From Acidaminobacter sp. JC074 (GTDB taxonomy: Bacteria > Bacillota > Clostridia > Peptostreptococcales > Acidaminobacteraceae), in NCBI RefSeq assembly GCF_022496765.1, contig NZ_VANV01000016.1, forward strand, positions 62,001-126,000: a DNA stretch of 64,000 nt, given 5' to 3'. The translations under genes were made by a program, and so were the position numbers. Below are positions 17,851 through 25,212 of the stretch, in pieces; position 1 is the stretch's first letter; every line of letters begins with the position of its first letter. The notes below the pieces were generated by a model. It did not search any database and was not told where the DNA came from. It saw nothing but the letters and a program-made list of their open reading frames with translations.

Positions 17851-17868
17851 GTTTATTGTTATTTTAGC
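17841..17868 (+). terminator. hairpin at the end of the stalk-domain gene
   Basis: A perfect 10-bp stem GCTAAAATAA/TTATTTTAGC that includes the stop codon. There is no T-run, so it may be partial termination or mRNA end protection. Confidence 0.4.
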
Positions 17869-17895
17869 GGGGTAGAAATCTACTGGAGGTGGCAT

Positions 17896-18342
17896 ATGTG
17901 TAGACTAGTAGAATTAAAAGAGGATACAGTTGTTTCTATTAGAACAAGAGCGGCTGTTGAAGATTTACCTAAAGTCATTGGGGATTGTTATGGTAAGATT
18001 ATGGCTTATCTTTCTTCTCAAGGACGATATCCGTCAGGCGTTCCATTTATAGGTTATTATAATATGGATATGAGCGATTTAGATGTTGAAATTGGTTTTC
18101 CTATTATGGGAAAAGTAGACCAGCATGAGGACATACAGATGTCTGTCATACCAGGAGGATCTTATGCTGAATATGTTCATACTGGACCTTATCCTACTTT
18201 AAGAGAAGGTTATGAAGTTTTAATGAAGTGGCTTGAAAAAGAAGGTTTGAAGGTATCAGGCACCTGTTATGAGTTTTATCTAAATGATCCTGGAGAGGTA
18301 AAAGAAGAAGATCTTCAAACAAGGATACTCTTTAAAATATAG
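17896..18342 (+). CDS. GyrI-like small-molecule-binding domain protein
   Basis: 148 residues made of a single GyrI-like/AraC effector-binding domain: alternating strands with the family features PSGVPFIGYYNMD, DVEIGFPI, and the glutamate-containing SYAEYVHTGPYPTL and YEFYLNDP. Such free-standing domains bind hydrophobic ligands; some hydrolyse or sequester toxic compounds, and E. coli GyrI protects gyrase. There is no DNA-binding part. GGAGGTGG precedes the ATG and the gene ends at a strong terminator. Whether it is cotranscribed with the upstream stalk protein is unclear. Confidence 0.75.
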   Translation: MCRLVELKEDTVVSIRTRAAVEDLPKVIGDCYGKIMAYLSSQGRYPSGVPFIGYYNMDMSDLDVEIGFPIMGKVDQHEDIQMSVIPGGSYAEYVHTGPYPTLREGYEVLMKWLEKEGLKVSGTCYEFYLNDPGEVKEEDLQTRILFKI

Positions 18343-18352
18343 TCAATTTATG

Positions 18353-18385
18353 GCCTTGAATCTTGTGATGATTCAAGGCTTTTTT
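18353..18385 (+). terminator. rho-independent terminator
   Basis: A 10-bp perfect stem GCCTTGAATC/GATTCAAGGC with a 7-base loop and six T residues. It isolates fabI transcription from the upstream gene. Confidence 0.9.
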
Positions 18386-18412
18386 CAGACTTTGTGATGA
18401 ATTAAACAAGGC

Positions 18413-18441
18413 TTGAAAAAGCTTTTGAATTACTTTATACT
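18413..18441 (+). promoter_or_regulatory. fabI promoter
   Basis: TTGAAA (18413-18418), 17-base spacer, TATACT (18436-18441). The predicted start point falls inside the FapR-like box that follows. Confidence 0.75.
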
Positions 18442-18446
18442 ATGTA

Positions 18447-18463
18447 TTAGTACCAGGTAACAA
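18447..18463 (+). promoter_or_regulatory. FapR-like operator at the fabI start point
   Basis: TTAGTACCAGGTAACAA is an inverted repeat (TTAGTACC / GGTAACAA around one base) close to the FapR operator of Bacillales, whose half-site is TTAGTACC. It begins five bases after the -10, where repressor binding would block initiation. FapR represses fatty-acid genes and is released by malonyl-CoA. No fapR gene is in the window. Confidence 0.55.
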
Positions 18464-18478
18464 TCGAGAGGAGAAGTT

Positions 18479-19252
18479 ATGTTAAATCTTAAAGATAAAA
18501 ACATTGTTGTAATGGGCGTTACAAATAAATGGAGTATCGCATGGGCATGTGCACAGCAACTTCATGAAGCTGGAGCCAATTTAATATTTACGTATTTTGG
18601 AGAACGTTCATTAAGATCTATTGAAAAGCTTGCTAAGTCTGAAGGCGTAGAAGGAAAGTTTCATGTATCTTGTGACGTAACTTCTGATGAAGACATAGAA
18701 AATGCATTTACAGCCATCAAAGAGTCATGTGGTGTGATTCATGGTGTGGTTCATTCTATTGCTTTTTCTAATAAAGACGAGTTAGCAGGTAGATACTGTG
18801 ATACATCAAGAGCGGGTTATGCTTTAGCACAAGATGTTTCGTCGTTTTCACTTGTTGCAGTTTCTAAACACGCATCTAAGTATATGACTGAGGGTGGTGG
18901 TATCGTAACCATGTCTTATCTTGGTGGTGAAAGAGTTGTTAAGAACTACAATGTAATGGGTGTTGCAAAAGCAGCACTTGAAATGAGTGTTCGTTATCTA
19001 GCACATGATTTAGGACCAGACGCTATCAGGGTTAATGGTATTTCTGCTGGACCAATTAAAACAATTTCAGCTAAAGGTGTATCAGATTTTGATAAGTTAT
19101 GCGCAGGTTATGAAGAAAAAGCACCACTTAAGAGAATGGTAGATCCAAAGGAAGTTGGCAATACAGCGACCTTCTTGTTAAGTGATATGTCTTCGGGTAT
19201 CACTGGAGAAATCATGCATGTAGATTGTGGATACAATATTTTAGGTTATTAA
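18479..19252 (+). CDS. fabI: enoyl-[acyl-carrier-protein] reductase (NADH)
   Basis: Reduces the trans-2 double bond of enoyl-ACP in the last step of each fatty-acid elongation cycle. It is the 257-residue SDR-type FabI. Evidence: GVTNKWSIAWACAQQL (FabI nucleotide loop), SIAFSNKDELAGRYCDTSRAGY, then YNVMGVAKAALE with the catalytic Tyr and Lys six apart, and a typical C-terminus SSGITGEIMHVDCGYNILGY. This is the triclosan-target family. The gene stands alone rather than in the usual fab cluster, but has a promoter and a FapR-like box of its own. Confidence 0.93.
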   Translation: MLNLKDKNIVVMGVTNKWSIAWACAQQLHEAGANLIFTYFGERSLRSIEKLAKSEGVEGKFHVSCDVTSDEDIENAFTAIKESCGVIHGVVHSIAFSNKDELAGRYCDTSRAGYALAQDVSSFSLVAVSKHASKYMTEGGGIVTMSYLGGERVVKNYNVMGVAKAALEMSVRYLAHDLGPDAIRVNGISAGPIKTISAKGVSDFDKLCAGYEEKAPLKRMVDPKEVGNTATFLLSDMSSGITGEIMHVDCGYNILGY

Positions 19253-19261
19253 CTTGAAAGT

Positions 19262-19337
19262 CCCATTAAGATGGGTTAGAATAAGTGTAGGCGAAAGCCA
19301 CTTAAAGAGGTTATAAGTATCTAGGTACTTTAATAAC
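19262..19337 (+). other. run of small RNA hairpins after fabI
   Basis: Between the fabI stop and the terminator at 19352 lie three consecutive hairpins: CCCAT/ATGGG (19262-19275); AAGT..GGC-GAAA-GCC..ACTT with a GNRA tetraloop (19283-19303); and GTTATAAGTA/TACTTTAATAAC (19310-19337). It could be a structured 3' untranslated region or a small RNA sharing the terminator. I recognise no known riboswitch. Confidence 0.35.
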
Positions 19338-19351
19338 ATTATATATCCTCA

Positions 19352-19389
19352 AGAAAGATCGATTGTCCTTATCGATCTTTCTATTTTTT
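19352..19389 (+). terminator. strong rho-independent terminator
   Basis: A 12-bp perfect stem AGAAAGATCGAT/ATCGATCTTTCT, 7-base loop, then A and seven T. Confidence 0.9.
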
Positions 19390-19478
19390 TGTCTAAGACT
19401 TATTGACTTTTATATGGAGTCAAAGTAAAATGAGCATGATTTAATATTTCGAAAACCTAAATACTTTTAGGAGGTATT

Positions 19479-20708
19479 ATGTTTCAGAGTGATGATCCGA
19501 ATTATAAAATAAATTACAAATTGTTTATTGCTTATGGCATCATGTACGAATTGATGATGAGATTGTATCAACCATTTCAGGCAAAATTCTTACAACGTTT
19601 AGGTGGTACAGATGTTCATATAGCATTTATGAGCTCATTACCTGGACTTGTCATGGCATTTATAGTACTACCAGGTGCTATTTATTTAAATCGATTAGAA
19701 GACAAACACAAGGCAACGGGCAGACTTATATTTCTCAGTCGTTTCTTCTTGCTTCTCTTTGCAGCAACACCTTTTTTACCTAAAGCTTTGCAACCCATTT
19801 TATTTGTAAGTTTTGTGGTTATGATGAGTGTGCCAAATTCCATTTATTTAACAAGTTATCAATCTTTTATTGGTGATTTATTTGAACCACAGGCCAGGGC
19901 GGATGCTATAGGTAAAAGAAATATGTTTACTGTACCTGCTACTGTGATTTTAACTTTCTTTACAGGACTGGCTCTGAATCATCTACCAGGAACTGAAGCT
20001 CAGCGTATTGGTCTTTATCAGATTTTTTATGTTGTGGCCTTTATCTTTGGTATGGTGGAGTTGTCTATCTTTAGAAAGTTTAGGATATCAGATACACATA
20101 TTCAGAAGAAAAGAATTGTTTTTAATTTTAAAGAGTTTATGTCAAATAAGAAGTTTACAAGATTTCTTAAATCATCCTTGCTCTTTCACTTTGGATGGCA
20201 AATGGCATGGCCTTTATTTACCATCTATACAATATCTGTTTTAAATGCCAACGAAGCATGGCTTGGTTATTTAAGTATAGGTCAGTCACTGGCTATGTTC
20301 TTTGGTTATTTATTCTGGTCAAAGCAGATCAACAAGTTTGGCAACCATATCATAACAGCTGTTTGCACAATGGGGATGGCTTTGACACCTGTCTTTTATA
20401 TCCTGTCACCTAACTTGTCGGTGCTCTTGGTTTCAGCTTCTGTCAGTGGCTTTTTTACAGCCGGTACAATTTCAGTCTTACAGACAGATTTACTAGAGGT
20501 GATTCCACAAGAAAAAAGGGTTTTGTACATCGGTCTTTATACGGTTTTTACCAATATCAGTTTGGCCATATCACCACTTGTAGGTTCCTTTATAAAAGAA
20601 ACCTACGGCATCCACATTGCCCTAGGGGCTGCAGCCTTTTTTAGAATGGTTGGTTCATTAAGCTTTTTTAAAAGATCTCGCCATGAGAAGGTAGAAGCTT
20701 CACACTAG
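19479..20708 (+). CDS. MFS-family permease
   Basis: 409 residues with about twelve hydrophobic segments split by a basic cytoplasmic loop near residues 195-220 (FRKFRISDTHIQKKRIVF), the usual major facilitator layout. The first-loop LEDKHKATGR stretch is in the place of motif A. It has no close match to a named transporter group that I can identify, so the substrate is unknown. AGGAGGT precedes the ATG. It is a single gene between strong terminator hairpins. Confidence 0.8.
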   Translation: MFQSDDPNYKINYKLFIAYGIMYELMMRLYQPFQAKFLQRLGGTDVHIAFMSSLPGLVMAFIVLPGAIYLNRLEDKHKATGRLIFLSRFFLLLFAATPFLPKALQPILFVSFVVMMSVPNSIYLTSYQSFIGDLFEPQARADAIGKRNMFTVPATVILTFFTGLALNHLPGTEAQRIGLYQIFYVVAFIFGMVELSIFRKFRISDTHIQKKRIVFNFKEFMSNKKFTRFLKSSLLFHFGWQMAWPLFTIYTISVLNANEAWLGYLSIGQSLAMFFGYLFWSKQINKFGNHIITAVCTMGMALTPVFYILSPNLSVLLVSASVSGFFTAGTISVLQTDLLEVIPQEKRVLYIGLYTVFTNISLAISPLVGSFIKETYGIHIALGAAAFFRMVGSLSFFKRSRHEKVEASH

Positions 20709-20753
20709 CTACTTTATGCTTTTGAAACATTCGGTTTGCTTAAATTGAAAACA

Positions 20754-20794
20754 ATTCAGAATCAACTTTTATGAACATTAAATTGATTCTGAAT
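20754..20794. terminator. 12-bp inverted repeat between convergent genes
   Basis: ATTCAGAATCAA and TTGATTCTGAAT pair perfectly across 17 bases. It sits between the MFS gene and the minus-strand orphan gene and probably ends transcription from one or both sides. T-runs are weak. Confidence 0.45.
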
Positions 20795-20884
20795 AGGTTT
20801 TAGAGTGTGAATGATTACTATTAAAAAAACATATTTTTTATCTTTTGTCCATACTTAGACTTATGAACTAAATAATTGGTGTGA

Positions 20885-21373
20885 TCATAAATTTTCAGTG
20901 TTCGAATAATAGTGTTCTAATGCTTCTAGGTAATGATATATCAATATGCTCTCAGTTACTATCTCTTCTTGTGATAGACCTCTCTGTATAACTAAATAGT
21001 TCATTAGTAGATTACAATTTGTTTGGATGTATCCTGTTTTCAACTCGATAAAAAAGTTTATTATATGATTATCAGTTTTATAGTATTTCTTGTTGTAATT
21101 ATAAAGATATTCACTATTTGAATCACAAATAAGTCTGAAAACTTTATAATTCATAGATTCAGAAGATGGAAGATTTCTACTTAAATAGGCATATTGAAAA
21201 TTTTCTATACTCCTTTTAACGAAATTAGGGTTGGAATAGTTCTCCTCAGTCTCTTCAAAAATATTAAATTCGATGTTTAATAAATTAATAATTTCTTCTG
21301 GTGTTTTATAGTTATTAAGGATATGTTTTCGATATTTATCTCTTAACTCAATATATCTTGGATTCCTAATCAT
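20885..21373 (-). CDS. hypothetical protein in an AT-rich segment
   Basis: 162 residues, rich in Asn, Tyr, Ile and Lys, predicted mostly helical, with no signal or membrane segment. The end (GLSQEEIVTESILIYHYLEALEHY) looks like an amphipathic helix pair. I do not recognise the family. GAAAGGAAAG lies before the ATG. The exported-protein gene on the same strand ends 51 nt upstream, so the two are likely cotranscribed. Codon use (ATA, AAT, TTT) is visibly more AT-rich than in neighbours, consistent with an acquired segment. Confidence 0.5.
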   Translation of the reverse strand: MIRNPRYIELRDKYRKHILNNYKTPEEIINLLNIEFNIFEETEENYSNPNFVKRSIENFQYAYLSRNLPSSESMNYKVFRLICDSNSEYLYNYNKKYYKTDNHIINFFIELKTGYIQTNCNLLMNYLVIQRGLSQEEIVTESILIYHYLEALEHYYSNTENL

Positions 21374-21424
21374 TGAACTTTCCTTTCTTTGCTTGTAGAG
21401 TGGGAGGAGGTGATTTATTTCAAA

Positions 21425-21922
21425 TCATCCATATAATACATAACTAACATCTGGAAGAACAACAGTACCCCCGCTATGTGAGAGTCTAACATCAGTGATA
21501 GATACTCTTACTTTGTCATATTTGGTATCCACTATGTACACTTCACCTAAAGAAACACTACCTTTATTTTGGAGACCAGGGAATCTCTCTACTTTCTCAT
21601 CAAAAAAAACTACAGGATCATCAAGTGCACTAGCTGTCTCAATTTTGATTTTAACACTTATTTTACTAAGTTGATATATACTATTGTATTTTCCAATAAG
21701 TTCATATTCAAAACCACTTATATACCTCGGTTCTAATTGGATTCCAAATGATGAAGCTTCTATTGGGGGCCTTCTTGTGCTATTATCTTCAATGTATGAT
21801 TGTAAATTGTTGACATCAAACTCAGGTAGAACATTATTGTTTTCTCCAAAAGTAGATGAAAAACTAAATAAAAGTATGAAGCACATCATCATAGATATAA
21901 TTTTCTTCTTGTTGATAAACAT
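21425..21922 (-). CDS. exported hypothetical protein
   Basis: The ATG at 21922 follows GGAGG; the in-frame ATG at 21934 overlaps that site and is rejected. The 165-residue product has a signal peptide ending near FSSTFG (about residue 26) and a beta-rich mature part of about 140 residues. No lipobox, anchor motif or known domain is seen. It is the first gene of a likely two-gene minus-strand unit with the gene at 20885. The 560-base gap upstream should hold its promoter. Confidence 0.55.
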   Translation of the reverse strand: MFINKKKIISMMMCFILLFSFSSTFGENNNVLPEFDVNNLQSYIEDNSTRRPPIEASSFGIQLEPRYISGFEYELIGKYNSIYQLSKISVKIKIETASALDDPVVFFDEKVERFPGLQNKGSVSLGEVYIVDTKYDKVRVSITDVRLSHSGGTVVLPDVSYVLYG

Positions 21923-22485
21923 AATAACCTCCATTTTCGTGATTTAAACAGTATAAGAGTTAATAAGCAAATGACTAACATTAGGCTAGACATAGTTCTT
22001 GGTAGCAAAAGATGTTAGTGTTTAAAATTAGACGAGTATCATGTCTTAAAACATGAACTAACCCTAATACTTGAGTTTTACAATGTTAAATAAGTCATTT
22101 AATTTTAGCATGTTTCACCCTCCCCAGATAAATCTGTTCCATTATTGATATTATATGGATATCTCTACTATTATACTTTGTCATAAAACTTTTTTCTGTC
22201 AATACTAAAATGTGATTATATATAGAGAGTAGGGTCTATCTCTCACGCTTTTACTTACATAAAGATAAATATAACAAAAAAGTTTATGACTAATGATAGA
22301 AAAGTAAAGTATTGTTTGTATTATACTTAAGGCGCAGATTGAATTAAATATAATAGTCCTTCGTCCTATAGCTTGTTTAATCATTAAAAAGCAGAGTAGA
22401 AGCTTTAGGATAATACTTTCAATTTTATCTATCTTATTGTATGATAGTAAAGTAATGGTTATTACAAATTAAGATTGGAGTCGGT
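21923..22485. other. 560-base AT-rich intergenic region
   Basis: No open reading frame with a ribosome site, no known RNA family and no strong repeat is visible on either strand. The only structure noted is a short hairpin around TCATG/CATGA (about 22039-22054). It separates a minus-strand orphan unit from the plus-strand NYN gene and must contain both promoters. Confidence 0.4.
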
Positions 22486-23217
22486 ATGATAGAGAATAAT
22501 CTCCACAAGAGATTGGCAGTACTGATTGATGCGGACAATGCATCTCCAAAGATCATCAATGGTCTTTTAGAGGAAATTGCCACATATGGTATTGCCAGCG
22601 TTAAGCGTATCTATGGAAACTGGACCAGTCCTTCTTTGGGAAGTTGGAAAGAAGTTTTATTAAAACACGCGCTTCAACCAATACAACAATTCGAGTATAC
22701 AGTAGGTAAAAACTCTACAGATAGTGCTATGATTATAGATGCTATGGATCTTTTATATACTGGAAAACTTGATGGTTTCTGTATTGTGTCAAGTGATAGT
22801 GATTTTACTAAATTGGCTTCAAGACTTAGAGAAGAAGGGTTATTCGTATATGGTTTTGGTGAAAAGAAAACACCAAAGGCATTTGTAGGAGCTTGTGACA
22901 AGTTTGTTTATACTGAAATTCTACGTGAAAACAGTTCAAATTATAAGCAAACAAGAATGACCAAGAAACAACTTTTAGCAGATAGAAAACTCATCGATAT
23001 GTTGTACAATGCCGTTGAAGATGCTGCTAATGAAAATGGTTGGTCTCATCTTGGTACTGTTGGTCAGACGATTGCAAACAAATCACCGGAATTTGACCCA
23101 AGAAACTATGGGTTTAAGAAGCTAGGGGAGCTGATTAAATACTTGGGATTGTTTACAATTGATGAACGTTCATCAGACAATTCTCCAGCGAAGGCAGTTT
23201 ACATTAGACGAAAGTAA
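22486..23217 (+). CDS. NYN-domain putative RNase with C-terminal OST-HTH/LOTUS domain
   Basis: 243 residues. The first 145 form a NYN (LabA/DUF88, PIN-like) domain: LAVLIDADNASPKII, then NSTDSAMIIDAMDLLYTGKLDGFCIVSSDSDFTKLASRL, supplying the conserved acidic metal-binding residues (DAD, TDSAM, SDSDF). Residues 165-240 match the OST-HTH/LOTUS fold, thought to bind RNA (WSHLGTVGQTIANKSPEFDPRNYGFKKLGELI). The expected role is a metal-dependent endoribonuclease guided by the LOTUS domain, though activity is unproven for most members. It is a single gene with GGAGTCGG before the ATG. Confidence 0.85.
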   Translation: MIENNLHKRLAVLIDADNASPKIINGLLEEIATYGIASVKRIYGNWTSPSLGSWKEVLLKHALQPIQQFEYTVGKNSTDSAMIIDAMDLLYTGKLDGFCIVSSDSDFTKLASRLREEGLFVYGFGEKKTPKAFVGACDKFVYTEILRENSSNYKQTRMTKKQLLADRKLIDMLYNAVEDAANENGWSHLGTVGQTIANKSPEFDPRNYGFKKLGELIKYLGLFTIDERSSDNSPAKAVYIRRK

Positions 23218-23337
23218 ATGAACATTAGTTCATTTTCTTTTTTTGCAAAAAATCCTGTCTTTTATGTCATTTGTCGCTACTAGGTGGTAATTTGTTCTGT
23301 TAAATGTTATGATTAACTAGGAAATAAAGGAGTAGAA

Positions 23338-24363
23338 ATGAATGTTATAAGATCAGAAAAACTCCGAGTTGGCATGAAGCTAGGCGAAAATATATATCGT
23401 GATGACCAATTGGTAATCACCAGTGGTGTTGCTTTAACTTCAAGACACATTGAAATGATAAAGCGACTGGATATACCAGAAGTTAAAATTCTAGAAAAAA
23501 AGAAACTATCTTTTTCAAATAATATTAAATACGAGGAAAAGTACAAAGAAGCTGTAGATAGCTTTAAAGATATCTGTTATGGTGTAACCATAGGCAGTCT
23601 GGTCTTGTATGATGAAGTTCAAGAGTGTATAGAACCATTAATTCAAGAGTTAGAAGCCAATCCAGAAATGGCTCTGAGGTTATGGCAGATGCACACAGCT
23701 GATTTTTATACTTATGAGCATTCCGTTAAGGTGAGCATGTTGGCAGTCTTGCTTTCAAAGTGGCTAGGTAAACCTAAGGTTTATCAAGAAGAAATTGCCA
23801 GGGTCGGTTTACTGCATGATATTGGTAAGTGCAACATACCGAATGATATCTTAAACAAACCCGATGTTCTGACTCAAGAAGAGTTTTCTGTTATGAAGAC
23901 CCATTCAACTTTAGGTTATGTGCTTTTAAACTCAACTAAGAATTTGAGTAAAGATGTTGTAAAAGGTGTACTACATCACCATGAAAGATATGATGGAAGA
24001 GGTTATCCCTCTAAGCTCTCTGGTGAAAACATACCTGAATACGCTAGAATAGTTTCGGTTGTTGATATATTCGATGCTATGACATCTAAGAGAGTTTACA
24101 GAGAAAAAATGAATCCATTTAGAGTAATGGAAATTATGAAAAATGGCAGCCAAGGGGCGATTGACCCTTATATTGGTACCATTTTCTTAGATAATCTTAA
24201 GTCATCTTACTTAGGAGAAAAAGTTTTATTAAGCAGCGGTCATATTGGTACGGTTCATGAAATAAGAACACAAATGCCTGAACGTCCTGTTATTAGAGTT
24301 GAAGACAATCTTATCGATTTAGATAAGGAACTCCATATAGAAATTAAAGAAATGATACTGTAA
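23338..24363 (+). CDS. HD-GYP domain protein (probable c-di-GMP phosphodiesterase)
   Basis: 341 residues. The N-terminal 70 resemble the small DUF3391-like segment common before HD-GYP domains. The catalytic part has EHSVKVSMLAVLL, then LLHDIGKCNIPNDILNKP (metal-binding HD near residue 160), and HHERYDGRGYP (HHxxxDGxGYP). All these signature residues are present, so cyclic-di-GMP hydrolysis is likely. A receiver domain is absent, so input is unclear. It is a single gene ending at a clear terminator. A second c-di-GMP-type protein lies at 40514. Confidence 0.88.
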   Translation: MNVIRSEKLRVGMKLGENIYRDDQLVITSGVALTSRHIEMIKRLDIPEVKILEKKKLSFSNNIKYEEKYKEAVDSFKDICYGVTIGSLVLYDEVQECIEPLIQELEANPEMALRLWQMHTADFYTYEHSVKVSMLAVLLSKWLGKPKVYQEEIARVGLLHDIGKCNIPNDILNKPDVLTQEEFSVMKTHSTLGYVLLNSTKNLSKDVVKGVLHHHERYDGRGYPSKLSGENIPEYARIVSVVDIFDAMTSKRVYREKMNPFRVMEIMKNGSQGAIDPYIGTIFLDNLKSSYLGEKVLLSSGHIGTVHEIRTQMPERPVIRVEDNLIDLDKELHIEIKEMIL

Positions 24364-24388
24364 CTTATCTTTGGATAAGTTATTTTTT
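24362..24388 (+). terminator. rho-independent terminator
   Basis: AACTTATC/GATAAGTT with a TTTG loop, then A and seven T. It starts within the stop codon of the HD-GYP gene. Confidence 0.9.
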
Positions 24389-24441
24389 TGCTTATATTTA
24401 TAAGATGATGGTATAAAAAAGATAAAACATGGTAGAATTAG

Positions 24442-24511
24442 TTAACGCAGATTTAACATGAACTTAACTTATATTATAAGCTTTACATGTAAAGTTAAGA
24501 TGAAATTAAGA
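24442..24511 (+). promoter_or_regulatory. PhoP-box direct repeats before phoP
   Basis: TTAACG (24442), TTAACA (24453) and TTAACT (24464) start exactly 11 bases apart, and TTAAGA recurs at 24495 and 24506, again 11 apart. Six-base TTAACA-like repeats with 5-base gaps are the PhoP-binding site of Bacillus. Their place before the response-regulator gene indicates autoregulation and supports the PhoPR assignment. Confidence 0.7.
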
Positions 24512-24528
24512 TAGTGTTAGGAGGAAAC

Positions 24529-25212
24529 ATGAAGAAAATCCTTATTATTGAAGATGATGATCACATCATCGAGTTACTGAAGTTTAATGTAGAAAACAAC
24601 GGTTATGAAGTCGATGTTGCCATGGATGGTAGAGAAGGCCTAAATAAAGCCATCAATGACCTGCCAGATTTAATATTGTTAGATTTAATGTTACCAAGTA
24701 TAGATGGCATAGATATATGTAAGAAGTTAAAGAGTAAAGACCGTACCAAAGATATTCCTATTATCATGTTGACGGCTAAGGGGCATGAGACAGATAAAAT
24801 TTTAGGACTTGAAATTGGAGCTGATGATTATATCACAAAACCTTTCTCGGTTAGGGAACTTATGACACGTGTTAAGGTCATCTTTAGACGTTATTCAAAA
24901 GAGGTTCATAAGACTGAAGCTGTAAAAGTAGTGATTGGCGATCTGGAGATCGATCATGAAAAGCATGAAGTAAGACGTGGCGGTGAGCTTGTAAAGCTGA
25001 CCTTAAAGGAATATCAGCTACTGGAATACCTAGCTGAAAATCGTGGTAAAGTTCTTTCAAGAAATGCTTTATTAGATAGGGTGTGGGGATACGACTACTT
25101 CGGTGAAACCAGAACAGTTGATGTTCATATTAGACACTTAAGAAAGAAAATCGAAGATGACAATGCAGAGCTTATAGAAACCATTCGTGGTGTAGGTTAT
25201 AAAATAAAGTAG
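24529..25212 (+). CDS. phoP: PhoP/PhoB-type response regulator
   Basis: 227 residues from the ATG at 24529, which follows AGGAGG. The in-frame GTG at 24514 overlaps that site and is rejected. A receiver domain has the acidic triad (IIEDDD), phosphoacceptor Asp52 in LLDLMLP, conserved Thr in MLTAKG and Lys in YITKPFSVREL. A winged-helix OmpR/PhoB DNA-binding domain follows (LTLKEYQLLEYLAENRGKVLSRNALLDRVWGY...VDVHIRHLRKKIE). The kinase gene starts at the base after its stop. PhoP-like direct repeats lie upstream. It probably controls phosphate-starvation genes, though no pst genes are nearby. Confidence 0.87.
   Translation: MKKILIIEDDDHIIELLKFNVENNGYEVDVAMDGREGLNKAINDLPDLILLDLMLPSIDGIDICKKLKSKDRTKDIPIIMLTAKGHETDKILGLEIGADDYITKPFSVRELMTRVKVIFRRYSKEVHKTEAVKVVIGDLEIDHEKHEVRRGGELVKLTLKEYQLLEYLAENRGKVLSRNALLDRVWGYDYFGETRTVDVHIRHLRKKIEDDNAELIETIRGVGYKIK

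Noticed and set aside
19253..19389. Known riboswitch or 6S/tmRNA
   Set aside because: None of the conserved cores of the SAM, purine, preQ1, THF, c-di-GMP, SRP or tmRNA families is visible.
20008..20413. Open frames of 78 and 72 residues overlapping the MFS gene
   Set aside because: Out-of-frame shadows of a clearly coding membrane protein; no ribosome sites.
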